Below are positions 48,884-57,672 of a stretch of 64,000 nucleotides of DNA, piece after piece. The position numbers and the translations under genes were made by a program. Origin of the DNA: Lacticaseibacillus pantheris DSM 15945 = JCM 12539 = NBRC 106106 (GTDB taxonomy: Bacteria > Bacillota > Bacilli > Lactobacillales > Lactobacillaceae); NCBI RefSeq assembly GCF_001311175.1, contig NZ_BBAI01000005.1, positions 22,210 to 86,209 of the forward strand, in the 5' to 3' direction. The notes below the pieces were generated by a model. The model was not told where the DNA came from. It did not search any database and saw only the letters and a list, made by a program, of their open reading frames with translations. Each line of letters starts with the position of its first letter. The first letter of the stretch is position 1.

Positions 48884-50231
48884 GTGGATACCATAATTAA
48901 TTTTACCCGAGCTAATCCCATAGTGGTGATGGCGTTATGTCTTTGGTTGGCCACGTGGGTGAGTGGGTCGGCACTGAGTAAAGCCGTGGCGGGAGCGCTG
49001 CAGTTAGCCATCGCCATTACTGGAATTGTGACGACGGTGGGGATACTATCAACCGTTTACCGACCGGCTTTAGCCGCAATGGCCCGGCAAACCGGCGTGA
49101 ATTTGCCTGTGCTGATGTTGGCTGGGCGCCTATTGCCACCATTACGTGGGCCGCACCGCACACGTTACTGTTTCTTGGCGTGGCACTGATCATCAATATT
49201 ATCATGCTTAAATTACGTTACACCCAGACGTTGGACATTGACATCTTTGATATTTGGCATGTGGCCTTTACGGCGCTGTTGGCTATGTATACTGCCCATT
49301 GTGGCTAACCCTAGTCTTTGTGGCGCTACTGGTGGTGCTGAAATTAATTAACGCGGACCTGATGAAGCCGACATTTAATGACTTACTGGGGAATCCTAGT
49401 AGTCTGATGACCACTAGCCATTTGAACTACATGATTAACCCACTCGTGATGGTGCTAGATAAATTGTACTCACTGTGTTTGGGGTGGCTGGACCATTTTG
49501 ATGTTGATGCCGCCGCTTTGAATAATCGAATTGGGTTTGCGGGTAGTCGGTTTGCTATCGGTATGTACATCGGCATTTTTGTGGGGCTAATGGGGAGACT
49601 ACCGTTGACATCAGTGGCAACGCTGGCCCTGACGCTGGCGACAACCCTGGAATTATTTAACGTTATCGGTGGTTGGTTCACGGCGGCGGTTGATCCACTG
49701 ACGCAGGGATTAACTAACCGTCTTAATCACATTTTTGCCGGTTGGTCACTCAACGTTGGGTTGGATTGGGCCTTTTTGTCGAGCCGTTCCGAGCTGTGGG
49801 CAACCGCTAATATTTTGGCCCCCATTATGGTTGTGGAGGCCTTGATTTTACCTGGTAACCGTATTTTGCCGCTCGGGGGAATCATTGCGATGGGCGTTAC
49901 ACCGGCTTTACTAGTGGTGACACGCGGGAAGGTAATCCGGATGGTGGTCATTGGCGCCGTGGAATTACCGTTGTTCCTCTGGGCCGGGTCGCTGTCCGCC
50001 CCGTTTATCACCCACGCGACCGCATCACTAGTGGGAGAGCATGGAATAATGGCAATCAGCGCGGCCACTAAGGAGGGGCCCGTGGAGCAACTACTGGCGG
50101 TAGCATTAGGCAAAAGTAGTGGTGGCGATGCCAAATGGGTGATGGTCACGCTGGTTGGTACAATTGCGTACCTGCTACTATTTGCCTGGTACGCCCGCGT
50201 GATGCGGCGCCGTAACCGGGAGTACCAGTAA
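48884..50231 (+). CDS. Solitary PTS IIC permease, galactitol (GatC) family
   Basis: About 449 residues in a polytopic membrane protein of the GatC family (ILSTVYRPALAAMARQTGVN, ILPGNRILPLGGIIAMGVTP, ELPLFLWAGS). Missing bases near 49113 and 49284 split it. GTG at 48884 follows GGAAGGAAG. No IIA or IIB gene is beside it, unlike the complete set at 6451-8680, so it must borrow partners or work without phosphorylation. The inserted hairpin before it suggests separate expression from the lac genes. Confidence 0.8.
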
Positions 50232-50246
50232 AACCGGTCAACAAAA

Positions 50247-50266
50247 AAAGCAGCCGCGGCTGCTTT
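50247..50266. terminator. Bidirectional terminator
   Basis: AAAGCAGCCGCGGCTGCTTT is a perfect palindrome with an A tract on the left, serving the convergent IIC and GGDEF-EAL genes. Confidence 0.7.
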
Positions 50267-50286
50267 GCAGTGATAATGATACGTAT

Positions 50287-52116
50287 TCACGCAACGGCTT
50301 TTTCCGCCGGCGCAGGTCGGCCAAAGTAGTAGCCCTGCTCGAGCATGATACCAAAGTTGGTGCGGTCAAACGCCATCTCGTATTGCGTTTCGACGCCCTC
50401 GAGGATGAACTCCAGGTGGTATTCTTGCGCGATGCCGGTCCAGAATTTAATGCGTTCGGCCATCTGTTCAAAGGTGGCCGTTTTGCGTAGGTTCTGCATG
50501 GCGAACTTCACGCCATCGACGTACGGAAACAGGGTGTGTACTAGCTCAAAGCTGTTGTCGCTACCCACGTCGTCGATGTATATTTTGACCCCGCCAGCGT
50601 GGTAAATGCTGCTAATTTCACGGACGTATTGCAGGCTGGGTGTGTCCATGATTTCCACAATCAATTCTTCGGGGCCGTCCGCGCGTTGCTTGAACAGCGT
50701 TAGCGCGGTTGCTACCGTTGCGTCCCGGAATTCCTGGGCGGTGAGGTTAAGCGTGACCGATTTGCATTGTGAGTGCCGAAGGAAGTGCCGGAGCAAGTTA
50801 ATCTGGGTGCCGACGCTAATCTCAAAGCTTTGCGGTAACACCCAACGATGGTGGCTCGCATCATATTGCCGCAGCAGTAGTTCGTTGTGCACGAGTCGCG
50901 GGTTGTCAGCGTTGACGTCATAGATGCCCTGACCAAAGTAGGCCAGTTCGGCGTGGTGGGCCTGATGGTGCTGGCCGTACACTTGGCCGTCCAGGGTGAT
51001 CACGTCGCGACCAGAATGTTTGCTTTGCTGCAGGTTAGTCGTCGCGCGTTGGTAAGTATCTTCCACCGATTCGTCGCGGGGATGCATACTGGTCATCCCC
51101 ACCGATACGGTCAAGTTAACCTGACCACCTTTGTAGTAGAAATGGTGTGTGCGCACGGCCTGCCAGCAGGCCACGATGATGGGTAAGGCGGCCTGACCAT
51201 CGGCGTTCTTTACGGCGACCGTGAATTCCTGCCCACCTGTCCGGAGAATCTCGACGGAATCGGCGTACTGGCGGAGCGTCTCCTCCAGCAAGTGGGTAAG
51301 GTCCAGCAGGAGGCCGTTACCACCCATGTGACCGCACTGCGTGTTGACCTGGGCAAAGTGGTCGATGTCCATCACGGCCATGGTGAACGTACCGGCAGAC
51401 TCCTGTGCTGTGTTGAACATGTCGGTCATATGGTGCTCGTACCGTTCGTAGGTGGCGGCCGTCGTCAGCACGTTGTTGGTGATCTGGGCGGCTTTGGTCA
51501 TCGCGTGATGGCGGTACACCCAGTAGATGTTGAGTACGCTCGCCATGATGAGGAACATCCCGATCGCGATGGTGAGGCTCAGGCCGGTACCGTCGAGGCC
51601 GAGTAGCGTGGTGGCCGGGAGGGTCATCCAGAATGCAAAGTCGGCAAGTGCGGACATGGTCATGTTGAGCGCGAGGTTGGCGCGTGTGGTCCGCGATTGC
51701 GCCCGAATAACAGAAAGCAGTCCCAGCATAACGACGGTCATCGTCATAACGAGTGGGCTGGTCAGGTTGTCCCAGTGAGCCGCAATCCAAACGAGCAGAA
51801 TACCCGCGACGCGCACCATGTATTCCGGCCAGGTTGTGTTGGTATCGAACAGTACGGATGACAGTAGAATTAGCGCACCGTTGGTATATATGACTGCGTT
51901 TGTCGGTCCAACCATGCTGGCCGTGATAAACAGTACGATGCCGAGGCCCTCAATGCCCAGCGAGAGCAGTATGCGCCAAACCGGCGATGACGGATTCGTT
52001 GCTGGTTGCGTGGCTAGACGGTGCCAATAGCTGGAGTAGAAACTGGCAAAGCTAGTGATGAAGAATGTCATCACCAACAATTGCACAATCTGCGGTTGAA
52101 TTTGGTTAATGGACAT
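50287..52116 (-). CDS. Membrane GGDEF-EAL protein with degenerate motifs
   Basis: 609 residues: about six N-terminal membrane helices (residues 1-190), a GGDEF domain and a C-terminal EAL domain. GGDEF reads RTGGQEFTV (Gln in place of Asp/Glu), with MDIDHFAQVN before it. EAL reads NELLLRQYD, then LNLTAQEF, VEIMDTPS, YIDDVGSDNS, VKFAMQ, ILEGVETQYE and EQGYYFGRP. The GGQEF change makes cyclic-di-GMP synthesis doubtful. The EAL part may still be a phosphodiesterase or a receptor. GGGGAGGTG precedes ATG 52116. The shorter EAL protein at 559-1240 shares the DDVG variant. The gene is intact. Confidence 0.87.
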   Translation of the reverse strand: MSINQIQPQIVQLLVMTFFITSFASFYSSYWHRLATQPATNPSSPVWRILLSLGIEGLGIVLFITASMVGPTNAVIYTNGALILLSSVLFDTNTTWPEYMVRVAGILLVWIAAHWDNLTSPLVMTMTVVMLGLLSVIRAQSRTTRANLALNMTMSALADFAFWMTLPATTLLGLDGTGLSLTIAIGMFLIMASVLNIYWVYRHHAMTKAAQITNNVLTTAATYERYEHHMTDMFNTAQESAGTFTMAVMDIDHFAQVNTQCGHMGGNGLLLDLTHLLEETLRQYADSVEILRTGGQEFTVAVKNADGQAALPIIVACWQAVRTHHFYYKGGQVNLTVSVGMTSMHPRDESVEDTYQRATTNLQQSKHSGRDVITLDGQVYGQHHQAHHAELAYFGQGIYDVNADNPRLVHNELLLRQYDASHHRWVLPQSFEISVGTQINLLRHFLRHSQCKSVTLNLTAQEFRDATVATALTLFKQRADGPEELIVEIMDTPSLQYVREISSIYHAGGVKIYIDDVGSDNSFELVHTLFPYVDGVKFAMQNLRKTATFEQMAERIKFWTGIAQEYHLEFILEGVETQYEMAFDRTNFGIMLEQGYYFGRPAPAEKAVA

Positions 52117-52338
52117 GCGTGCACCTCCCCAAAGGCGGCTTTTTGGTCGTAGCATTCGTCCCCCGAGACGCCACAGCCCACAGTATTATCTAAGTTCAGT
52201 CTAGGTCTTTGTGGGCTATTCCACAAGCAAATAATTTCCCGCTAGTACATGGAAACGTTTCGGGATTAAGTGCGCCGCTATCGTCATGTATACGCTAACC
52301 ATGGTACACTGGGAACGACGAATAGGGGGCATGAGATT

Positions 52339-53153
52339 ATGGGCAAAGTCAGACTGATGATTAGTGATATCGATGGCACCTTGGTGAACGATGAGCACGT
52401 CATTCCCGCGAACGTGGTGGCGGCAATTCGGAATTACAAGGATTGCGGTGGGCGTTTCGTGTTGGCGTCGGCCCGACCGCCTTTGGGGATGACCGCTTTG
52501 GCCGACCAGCTTGGCTTTGACGTACCGTTAGTGAGCTTCAACGGAGCTTACATTACTCAGCGTGATGCGGACGGTGAGCTTGCACCTTTGTTTGAGGAGC
52601 CCCTCGCAACCAGCGCGGCGCGGACGGTGTACCGGTTGGCGCGCGAGCAAGACCTCGGGGTCAGTGTGAACGTGTTCTCGGAACTTCACTGGTACGTCGA
52701 CGAGGAGGAGTACTGGGAGCAACAGGAGGCCGCCATCACGGGTTTTGCCCCGGAAGTCCAGCCGCTCCGGGAAGTGCTGGCCGGCACGGAACCAATCCAC
52801 AAAATTTTGGTGATGGGCGAAGAGCCATCCATCGACGTGCTGGAGGCCGCGTTGACCGACCGTCCTGAGCTAGAGCTGGCCATCTCGCGGTCGAAGCCGA
52901 CCTATTTGGAGATTACGCACGATGGGGTGACCAAAGCAGCGGCGCTAACATTTTTGCGCGACTACTTTGATATCCCGTTGGCGGAAACGCTAGCGATTGG
53001 TGATGGTGGCAACGACTTGCCCATGGTCCGTGCGGCCGGCGTGGGTGTTGCAATGGGCAACGGCGCCAAGCGCTCCAGCAGGTAGCTGATGCGGTGGTGG
53101 CCGACAATAATGTCGGGGGCATTGCGGAGGCCATCAAGCGGTTTGGTGTTTAG
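52339..53153 (+). CDS. Cof-type HAD hydrolase
   Basis: About 271 residues: motif I MISDIDGTLVND, the Cof cap region, Lys in GVTKAAALTF, and motif IV IGDGGNDLPMVRAAG. These cytoplasmic phosphatases act on sugar phosphates or cofactors such as FMN. A missing C near 53075 breaks the end; adding it gives AKRSQQVADAVVAD. AGGGGGCATGAG precedes ATG 52339. A second Cof-type enzyme lies at 60146. Confidence 0.87.
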
Positions 53154-53227
53154 GTCGCAAACGATTTGTTATGCCATTATTGGCACGTGTGGTAGCAAAA
53201 CTGACATTTTTGCGACCGCACGTTTTT
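53153..53227 (+). terminator. Possible terminator after the HAD gene
   Basis: GGTCGCAAA at 53153 can pair with TTTGCGACC near 53210-53218, and six T follow at 53223. The loop is long, so support is moderate. The rest of the gap up to 53577 is AT-rich and shows no other clear element. Confidence 0.4.
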
Positions 53228-53576
53228 TATTGGGACAAATTTTCCTGATAAAAGTCTATGGTAACGATAACGCTTTGCAATTAGCCGTTAGAGGCGTTTA
53301 CCAATGATACGGCTGTTTGCACAGGCTTTACATATGCAAAAACGGCGACTAGTTGGTGTTTCTCATTTAAACGCCACAAACAGGAAAATAAATTTACCGT
53401 TATTCCAAAATAGGCAAATGAATAGCAGCGGCAATTGAATGCGTATTCGTCAACATGTACAAAGCTATTTATTGGGTAAAAGTTATCGTGCGATAAAGAC
53501 GGACCAATACTTACCGGCTATTATCACCATATTGAGTGTAAGTTGTTACTAGGTTTTTAAGTATTGGGGGATACTT

Positions 53577-54365
53577 TTGAAAATTAAATATATTTTTGCT
53601 TCTGTAGCAAGTGCGGCTTTGTTGGCTGTCGGCGTCCTGGGGGGGACACCTGGTCAAACAAGCAGCGCTAATGGTGCCGTGCGCTCTTCGGAATCTTCCA
53701 GTCACAAAGTGGCTAAGAAGTCTGCCGTCAAGAAAAGCAAGGTTGTGGCAACGAGTACTGCGAAGAAGGACCACAAGCAGCAGGATGCCAAGAAGGCGTC
53801 CGCTGCCAGTGCGTCTAGCGCAAGCAGTAATAGTGCCAGCCAGGCTAGTGCAAGTAGCCAAAGTGGCCAGAGTAACCAGAATGCTAACGCTACTAGTGCG
53901 TCCAGCGCGGCGAACAACGCTACCTCGAACACGACGAATACTGCTAACCAGAGCAACACCGCGACTGCGTCCACAACGGCACAGAGCACGCAGGCTAGTC
54001 AAGCCCAGGCACCGACGCCTACTACCGGTTTCACGGTTGGTGGGTCGACGTATGCCATCCGCTCATTTAGTGGTAGTGGCTCCGTTCCGGCCGACAGTTA
54101 TGTGTACCAGTGGACGGGGATGAGCAATCACTACTTGTTTGAACGGACCGGTGTTGCCTTTGGTTCGCTCGCTAGCGCCGGTGTTGGCTCAACGGTCGCT
54201 GTTAATGGCCACCAGTACACCATCCGTCAGGTTCTGTACAACCAGAACAACACGACGGACGCTGCGTACAACGCACTGATGGCCGGTAAGGCTCAGTGGG
54301 GCGGCATTAGCTTTCAGACCTGCGAAGCCACGAACGGTTTTGTTCGGCTGTACTTTGCTAACTAA
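53577..54365 (+). CDS. Exported protein with a sortase-like C-terminal domain
   Basis: 262 residues. A signal peptide (MKIKYIFASVASAALLAVGV, cut likely after GG/TPG) is followed by about 110 residues rich in Ser, Ala, Thr, Asn and Lys, then a compact domain from about 152. The domain shows NHYLFERTGVAFGSLASAG, VGSTVAVNGHQYTIRQVL and ISFQTCEATNGFVRLYF. This order fits the sortase fold, with His185, Cys249 (TC motif) and Arg257 as the candidate triad. There is no membrane anchor besides the signal. TTG at 53577 follows TGGGGGA. It could be an active transpeptidase or an inactive relative. Confidence 0.7.
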   Translation: MKIKYIFASVASAALLAVGVLGGTPGQTSSANGAVRSSESSSHKVAKKSAVKKSKVVATSTAKKDHKQQDAKKASAASASSASSNSASQASASSQSGQSNQNANATSASSAANNATSNTTNTANQSNTATASTTAQSTQASQAQAPTPTTGFTVGGSTYAIRSFSGSGSVPADSYVYQWTGMSNHYLFERTGVAFGSLASAGVGSTVAVNGHQYTIRQVLYNQNNTTDAAYNALMAGKAQWGGISFQTCEATNGFVRLYFAN

Positions 54366-54408
54366 TATGAATGTTAATGGATTAACGCAATGTTGATCTA
54401 TATTCAAC

Positions 54409-54447
54409 GACTCGATTCCGCCGACTGCGGTATCGGGTCTTTTTTTT
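54409..54447 (+). terminator. Terminator of the sortase-like gene
   Basis: GACTCGATTCCGC pairs with GCGGTATCGGGTC (two imperfect pairs) and runs into eight T. Confidence 0.82.
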
Positions 54448-54457
54448 GTGACAATAG

Positions 54458-54489
54458 AAAAAAGGCCTCCGCTGTCCACACGGAGGCCT
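54458..54489 (-). terminator. Leftward terminator
   Basis: AGGCCTCCG (54463-54471) pairs perfectly with CGGAGGCCT (54481-54489); the A6 run on its left gives U6 on the minus strand. It implies a leftward transcript from the right, where no protein gene lies until 55272. Confidence 0.6.
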
Positions 54490-54773
54490 CAATGAGGGAG
54501 GGCGATGCGGCTCTGGGAGACCACATCACGTTTATGAAGAAGAAGTTGTAGGAGCGAGGTCTGGGTTCCTCGTTTCTATGTTGCTTATTATGCCGACCAA
54601 GTGTGAAGAAATTGTGCAGAGACCGTTATGGTTATTTGCGAATTTTGTTAAGCAAGGGTAAAGGGTGAGCGCTCGTGCACTGGCACACTACGTTACTCGT
54701 TCTGACTACGGTTAAACCAGTAAACACTCCAGTCTCTCAGCGGTGCTGCGCACAGCTTCCGCGTACGAGTTAA

Positions 54774-54807
54774 GTTAGAGTACGGTGCTGAAAGCACCTA
54801 CTCTAAC
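54774..54807. repeat. Strong hairpin
   Basis: GTTAGAGTA/TACTCTAAC (9 bp) encloses GGTGC/GCACC (5 bp) with one bulged C. It is followed by A8 on the plus strand, so it is not a normal terminator in either direction. Confidence 0.5.
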
Positions 54808-54808
54808 T

Positions 54809-55085
54809 AAAAAAAACGAAGCCCGCCTCGGGAGCCTCTGTCCCTCTTGCGCACTTCGTCCTGGTAATCCTGCTGGGGCGTGCCCCACACACAGGCAACG
54901 CAGGCACCCTCTACTCCACGGCCCCCACCGTGGCGCCTTCGCGAACGTTGAATTGCTTCAACAAGTATCGGTGACCATACGTTCAGTTGCTTCGCGCCTT
55001 GTCCATTTGGACCACGACGTGCCTACAACTTACACTTTACAGGTGACACTATACATTGAATGTATATACTTGTCTATTATCAAGC
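54809..55085 (-). ncRNA. Candidate structured non-coding RNA
   Basis: This stretch has no convincing coding frame but many potential stems on the minus strand: CCACGG/CCGTGG, TGGGG/CCCCA inside CCTGC/GCAGG, GTTGA/TCAAC and a longer GGCGC arm. It ends in GAGGCTC/GGGCTTC followed by U8 (54809-54816), like a terminator. I could not match it to SRP RNA, tmRNA, RNase P or 6S RNA from memory. The 5' end is unknown, and no clear promoter pair was found. It is inferred from structure alone. Confidence 0.4.
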
Positions 55086-55223
55086 GATAAAATTAGCCAC
55101 ATTTAGTCAAATTTTGTTTAATGTTTAGACCAATTACTCTTGCACGCCTATATTATCGTTGACTAACCTATACCAAGAACATCCGTAATGTATTCTGAGT
55201 AAAAGCTGGGTTCACCCCAGGCA

Positions 55224-55260
55224 TAAAAAAAAGGCATCACATTCTCTATATGTGACGCCT
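55224..55260 (-). terminator. Terminator of the Crp-like gene
   Basis: AGGC.TCACAT pairs with ATGTGA.GCCT with one mismatch, followed on the minus strand by U8. Confidence 0.75.
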
Positions 55261-55271
55261 GCTTGGCCCGA

Positions 55272-55943
55272 TTAAATTGTAATTTCCTCAATTTCACCCA
55301 ATTCCCTGAGCTTATTCCGCTTCAAGATCTTGATGCCGTTACGGTCGGTCGATATTAAACCCAGCTCCCGCAACTTTTTCATATTGCGTGACGTGTTGAC
55401 CGGGTTGAGCACCACCAAGCTACCCATTAGGGATTGACTCACGTGGACAGTGTTGTCCTTGGGTTCGTACTCGTCTAGGTAGCAGGTGAGGTAGTAGGCT
55501 AATCGCTGTAGGCCGGTGCTGGTCAACAACAGCTCCTTTTTACGGATTAGGTAATCAATATTTTTCTGGTAACTAATAATGAGCTGATGATTAAAGTCGC
55601 GGTTGTTATAGACCAAGTCATCAATCTTATCATGGGTGATTGCCAAGACGTGGGCCTCGTGGATGGCCACTAGGCTTAGCGTACTCTCGGGACTTGTACC
55701 CTCCGATCGGTAAACCGGAGTCAGGGTATCATGGCCGCATAACAACAGACCGTGCTCCAAGCCTGACTTGAAAAGCACGGACCGCATAATCAGACCGTCC
55801 TCTATGTAATAGTAGAAGTGGCGCCCGTTAGTATCCTGTAGTCGTTCACCGGCACGAACGGTAATGCGCTTGGTAGCCAGTTTGGTGAGTAAGGGCTTAA
55901 ATTGCGCGTAGTCACCATTAACGTAAAAGTTTAATTTGTTCAT
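55272..55943 (-). CDS. Crp-like transcriptional regulator
   Basis: 223 residues: an N-terminal cupin-like cyclic-nucleotide-binding fold (ITVRAGERLQDTNGRHFYYY, LLLCGHDTLTPVYR) and a C-terminal winged helix (VSQSLMGSLVVLNPVNTSRN). It is a divergent member of the Crp/Fnr group with no cysteine cluster. I chose ATG 55943 behind GGGGAG, not the upstream in-frame ATG at 56045. It is alone in its unit. It probably senses a small molecule or fermentation state; the target is unknown. Confidence 0.8.
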   Translation of the reverse strand: MNKLNFYVNGDYAQFKPLLTKLATKRITVRAGERLQDTNGRHFYYYIEDGLIMRSVLFKSGLEHGLLLCGHDTLTPVYRSEGTSPESTLSLVAIHEAHVLAITHDKIDDLVYNNRDFNHQLIISYQKNIDYLIRKKELLLTSTGLQRLAYYLTCYLDEYEPKDNTVHVSQSLMGSLVVLNPVNTSRNMKKLRELGLISTDRNGIKILKRNKLRELGEIEEITI

Positions 55944-56091
55944 TGTTGCATCTCCCCGGATGTCTGCGGGTGCATTCGGCGTACCAAGGTATTTGAGTTT
56001 TACCAGAGGGTCGCCGTAAAAATTCGGCGTGACCGATGCCATCATTTAATCATTATATGCGTAGTATTTACACATGATAATATTCGTCGAT

Positions 56092-56107
56092 AATTAACTG
56101 GTTAATT
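56092..56107. promoter_or_regulatory. Inverted repeat AATTAAC-N2-GTTAATT
   Basis: A perfect 7-2-7 inverted repeat about 150 bases upstream of the Crp-like gene, in a 510-base AT-rich gap. Candidate operator only. Confidence 0.35.
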
Positions 56108-56306
56108 TTCTGGTTATATTACGACTAATATCTTTTCAGAAAGAGATACAACTACCGTAGTAACAAGCCTAGCGTCGCTACAACGGTGAAGTGTGTGTAA
56201 ACTAATTCGTATACGTTGTTATCCACATTTTACCGACTTTGGCTATCAAAAGCAAAAAAAATTGTGGGAGTGGACCACAATGTGCTTAGTTTTCGAATAC
56301 TAACGT

Positions 56307-56348
56307 AATAATGCCAATATTCCCGAATTTAGGAATATCGGCATTATT
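56307..56348. terminator. Large hairpin downstream of the LysR gene
   Basis: AATAATGCC.ATATTCC pairs with GGAATAT.GGCATTATT (9 plus 7 bp, one mismatch, eight-base loop). It lies about 105 bases after the leftward LysR stop and may end its transcript. Confidence 0.5.
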
Positions 56349-56453
56349 GTGTTAGGCACAGGAAGCTGCATTGTGGCCTGCGTCGACGTTCGTCGTTTTC
56401 CGAAGCCGTTAATTATGACCGGCCGTCGTGGGTAAATGATGCTGCTAGGGGTG

Positions 56454-57380
56454 CTAATCATTTCCTGATGCGAAAATTGTGCGTGCCAAATTTAAAAATT
56501 CCGTGGCCGCTTCGTTTAATTGCGCCGCCGTTTTGTATGTAATGGCGACGTCCGCCTGAAATTCGGGTATTGGTAATGGCACAATCTGCGTATCGGCCTC
56601 TACGGTTTGTTCGGCCAACAGTGATGCGGGGACGATGGTGGCGCCCAGGCCCGCACTCGCCAATTGGAGTGCGGTGGTGAGGTTGGGAGTCCGCAGCACC
56701 ACGTTGGGGTCGGACTCAGTTTGTGTGAGGTAGCTGGTGACCATACGTTGGAAGCCGGAGTCATCAGTCTCTTCGATGAAATCTTGACCGTTAATCAAAG
56801 TGGCTACTTTGCCAGGGTGTGTGGCATCAAAATTTTCTGGCAACAACCGCACCGGTATGACCAGTGCCGCCCCGTCAGTGAACAGTCGTTGGTGTTCCAG
56901 CGACTCGTCGTACGTGCGGGCGGTACCGATATTAAGGTCGATGTCGCCGTTAAGCACTGCCTGCGCCATGTTACTGGCGGATTGCTCAAAGAGGCGAATC
57001 TGTATTTGTGGAAAACGGCGGTGAAATTCGGGCAGTAGCTGGGGCAACACTACTCGCGCGAGGGACGGGTTAACGCCGATCGTGACGCGTCCCACCGTCG
57101 TACCCGCGTAACCCTTGAGGTTGTTACTAACATTTTGGTATGACCGGATGAGCTGTTGCATCTGGTCTAGATAGTACTCACCCGCGTAGGTCAGCCGCAG
57201 CGGGTGTTGCGCGCGGTCAATCAAGGCCACGCCGTACTGCTTTTCCTGGCTGCGGATAAGTTTACTGACCGTGGGTTGAGTCATGAAGAGGTTCGCGGCG
57301 GTGCGCGAAACGCTGCCGGTATGGCTAATCTCGGTGAGGATATCTACAAGTTGCCGTTCGTGATTCAGGGGTGTGGCCAT
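56454..57380 (-). CDS. LysR-family transcriptional regulator
   Basis: 308 residues: an N-terminal helix-turn-helix (GSVSRTAANLFMTQPTVSKLI, split across residues 18-38) and a periplasmic-binding-like effector domain (VGRVTIGVNPSLARVVLP onwards). It starts at 57380 behind AAGGAGG. The gene is intact. It is divergent from the Gdx/SugE exporter by about 290 bases and could control it, but the exporter has its own attenuator-like leader. Confidence 0.92.
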   Translation of the reverse strand: MATPLNHERQLVDILTEISHTGSVSRTAANLFMTQPTVSKLIRSQEKQYGVALIDRAQHPLRLTYAGEYYLDQMQQLIRSYQNVSNNLKGYAGTTVGRVTIGVNPSLARVVLPQLLPEFHRRFPQIQIRLFEQSASNMAQAVLNGDIDLNIGTARTYDESLEHQRLFTDGAALVIPVRLLPENFDATHPGKVATLINGQDFIEETDDSGFQRMVTSYLTQTESDPNVVLRTPNLTTALQLASAGLGATIVPASLLAEQTVEADTQIVPLPIPEFQADVAITYKTAAQLNEAATEFLNLARTIFASGND

Positions 57381-57498
57381 CGTGCCCTCCTTATTGATGT
57401 AACTGGTATCTGTTATTAATTAGTATGCGCCGAACGGAATGCTGGCGCAAGTATAGTCTGTGGTTGCCCGGCTGTAGGGGCTTGGTTGCTATCAACTT

Positions 57499-57527
57499 TT
57501 GACCATTCTTATACACCGTGCTAAAAT
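57499..57527 (+). promoter_or_regulatory. Promoter of the Gdx/SugE leader
   Basis: TTGACC (57499-57504) and TAAAAT (57522-57527) are 17 bases apart. The start of transcription would be near 57534. Confidence 0.65.
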
Positions 57528-57533
57528 CACAAT

Positions 57534-57672
57534 TATTGAATCAAGCTACCGCCGGGTAGTAACCGTTGACGGACGTTGTCTCCCACTCCATTAGGCCAAG
57601 AAGGAGTGGGCGGGGGCGTCCTTTTGTTTTGGGCATCTAGTATGCCTATCTATGCATGGAGGACTTTTTAAA
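57534..57672 (+). promoter_or_regulatory. Attenuator leader, possible guanidine riboswitch
   Basis: A leader of about 140 bases before the exporter holds a small hairpin CTACC-GCCG-GGTAG (57546-57559), then a terminator: GGACG with CGTCC outside, CCCACTCC with GGAGTGGG inside (57571-57621), and TTTTGTTTT. A terminator between a promoter and its only gene implies a conditional switch. Since Gdx-type exporters are commonly under guanidine riboswitches, that ligand is the best guess. I cannot assign one of the known classes with confidence. Confidence 0.55.

Noticed and set aside
52248..52261. cre-like TGGAAACGTTTCGG before the HAD gene
   Set aside because: The two last consensus positions do not match, and no promoter was seen around it.
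54785..55090. 101-codon open frame in the structured intergenic stretch
   Set aside because: Composition is unlike neighbouring proteins, there is no ribosome binding site, and it covers the stem-rich region better read as non-coding.
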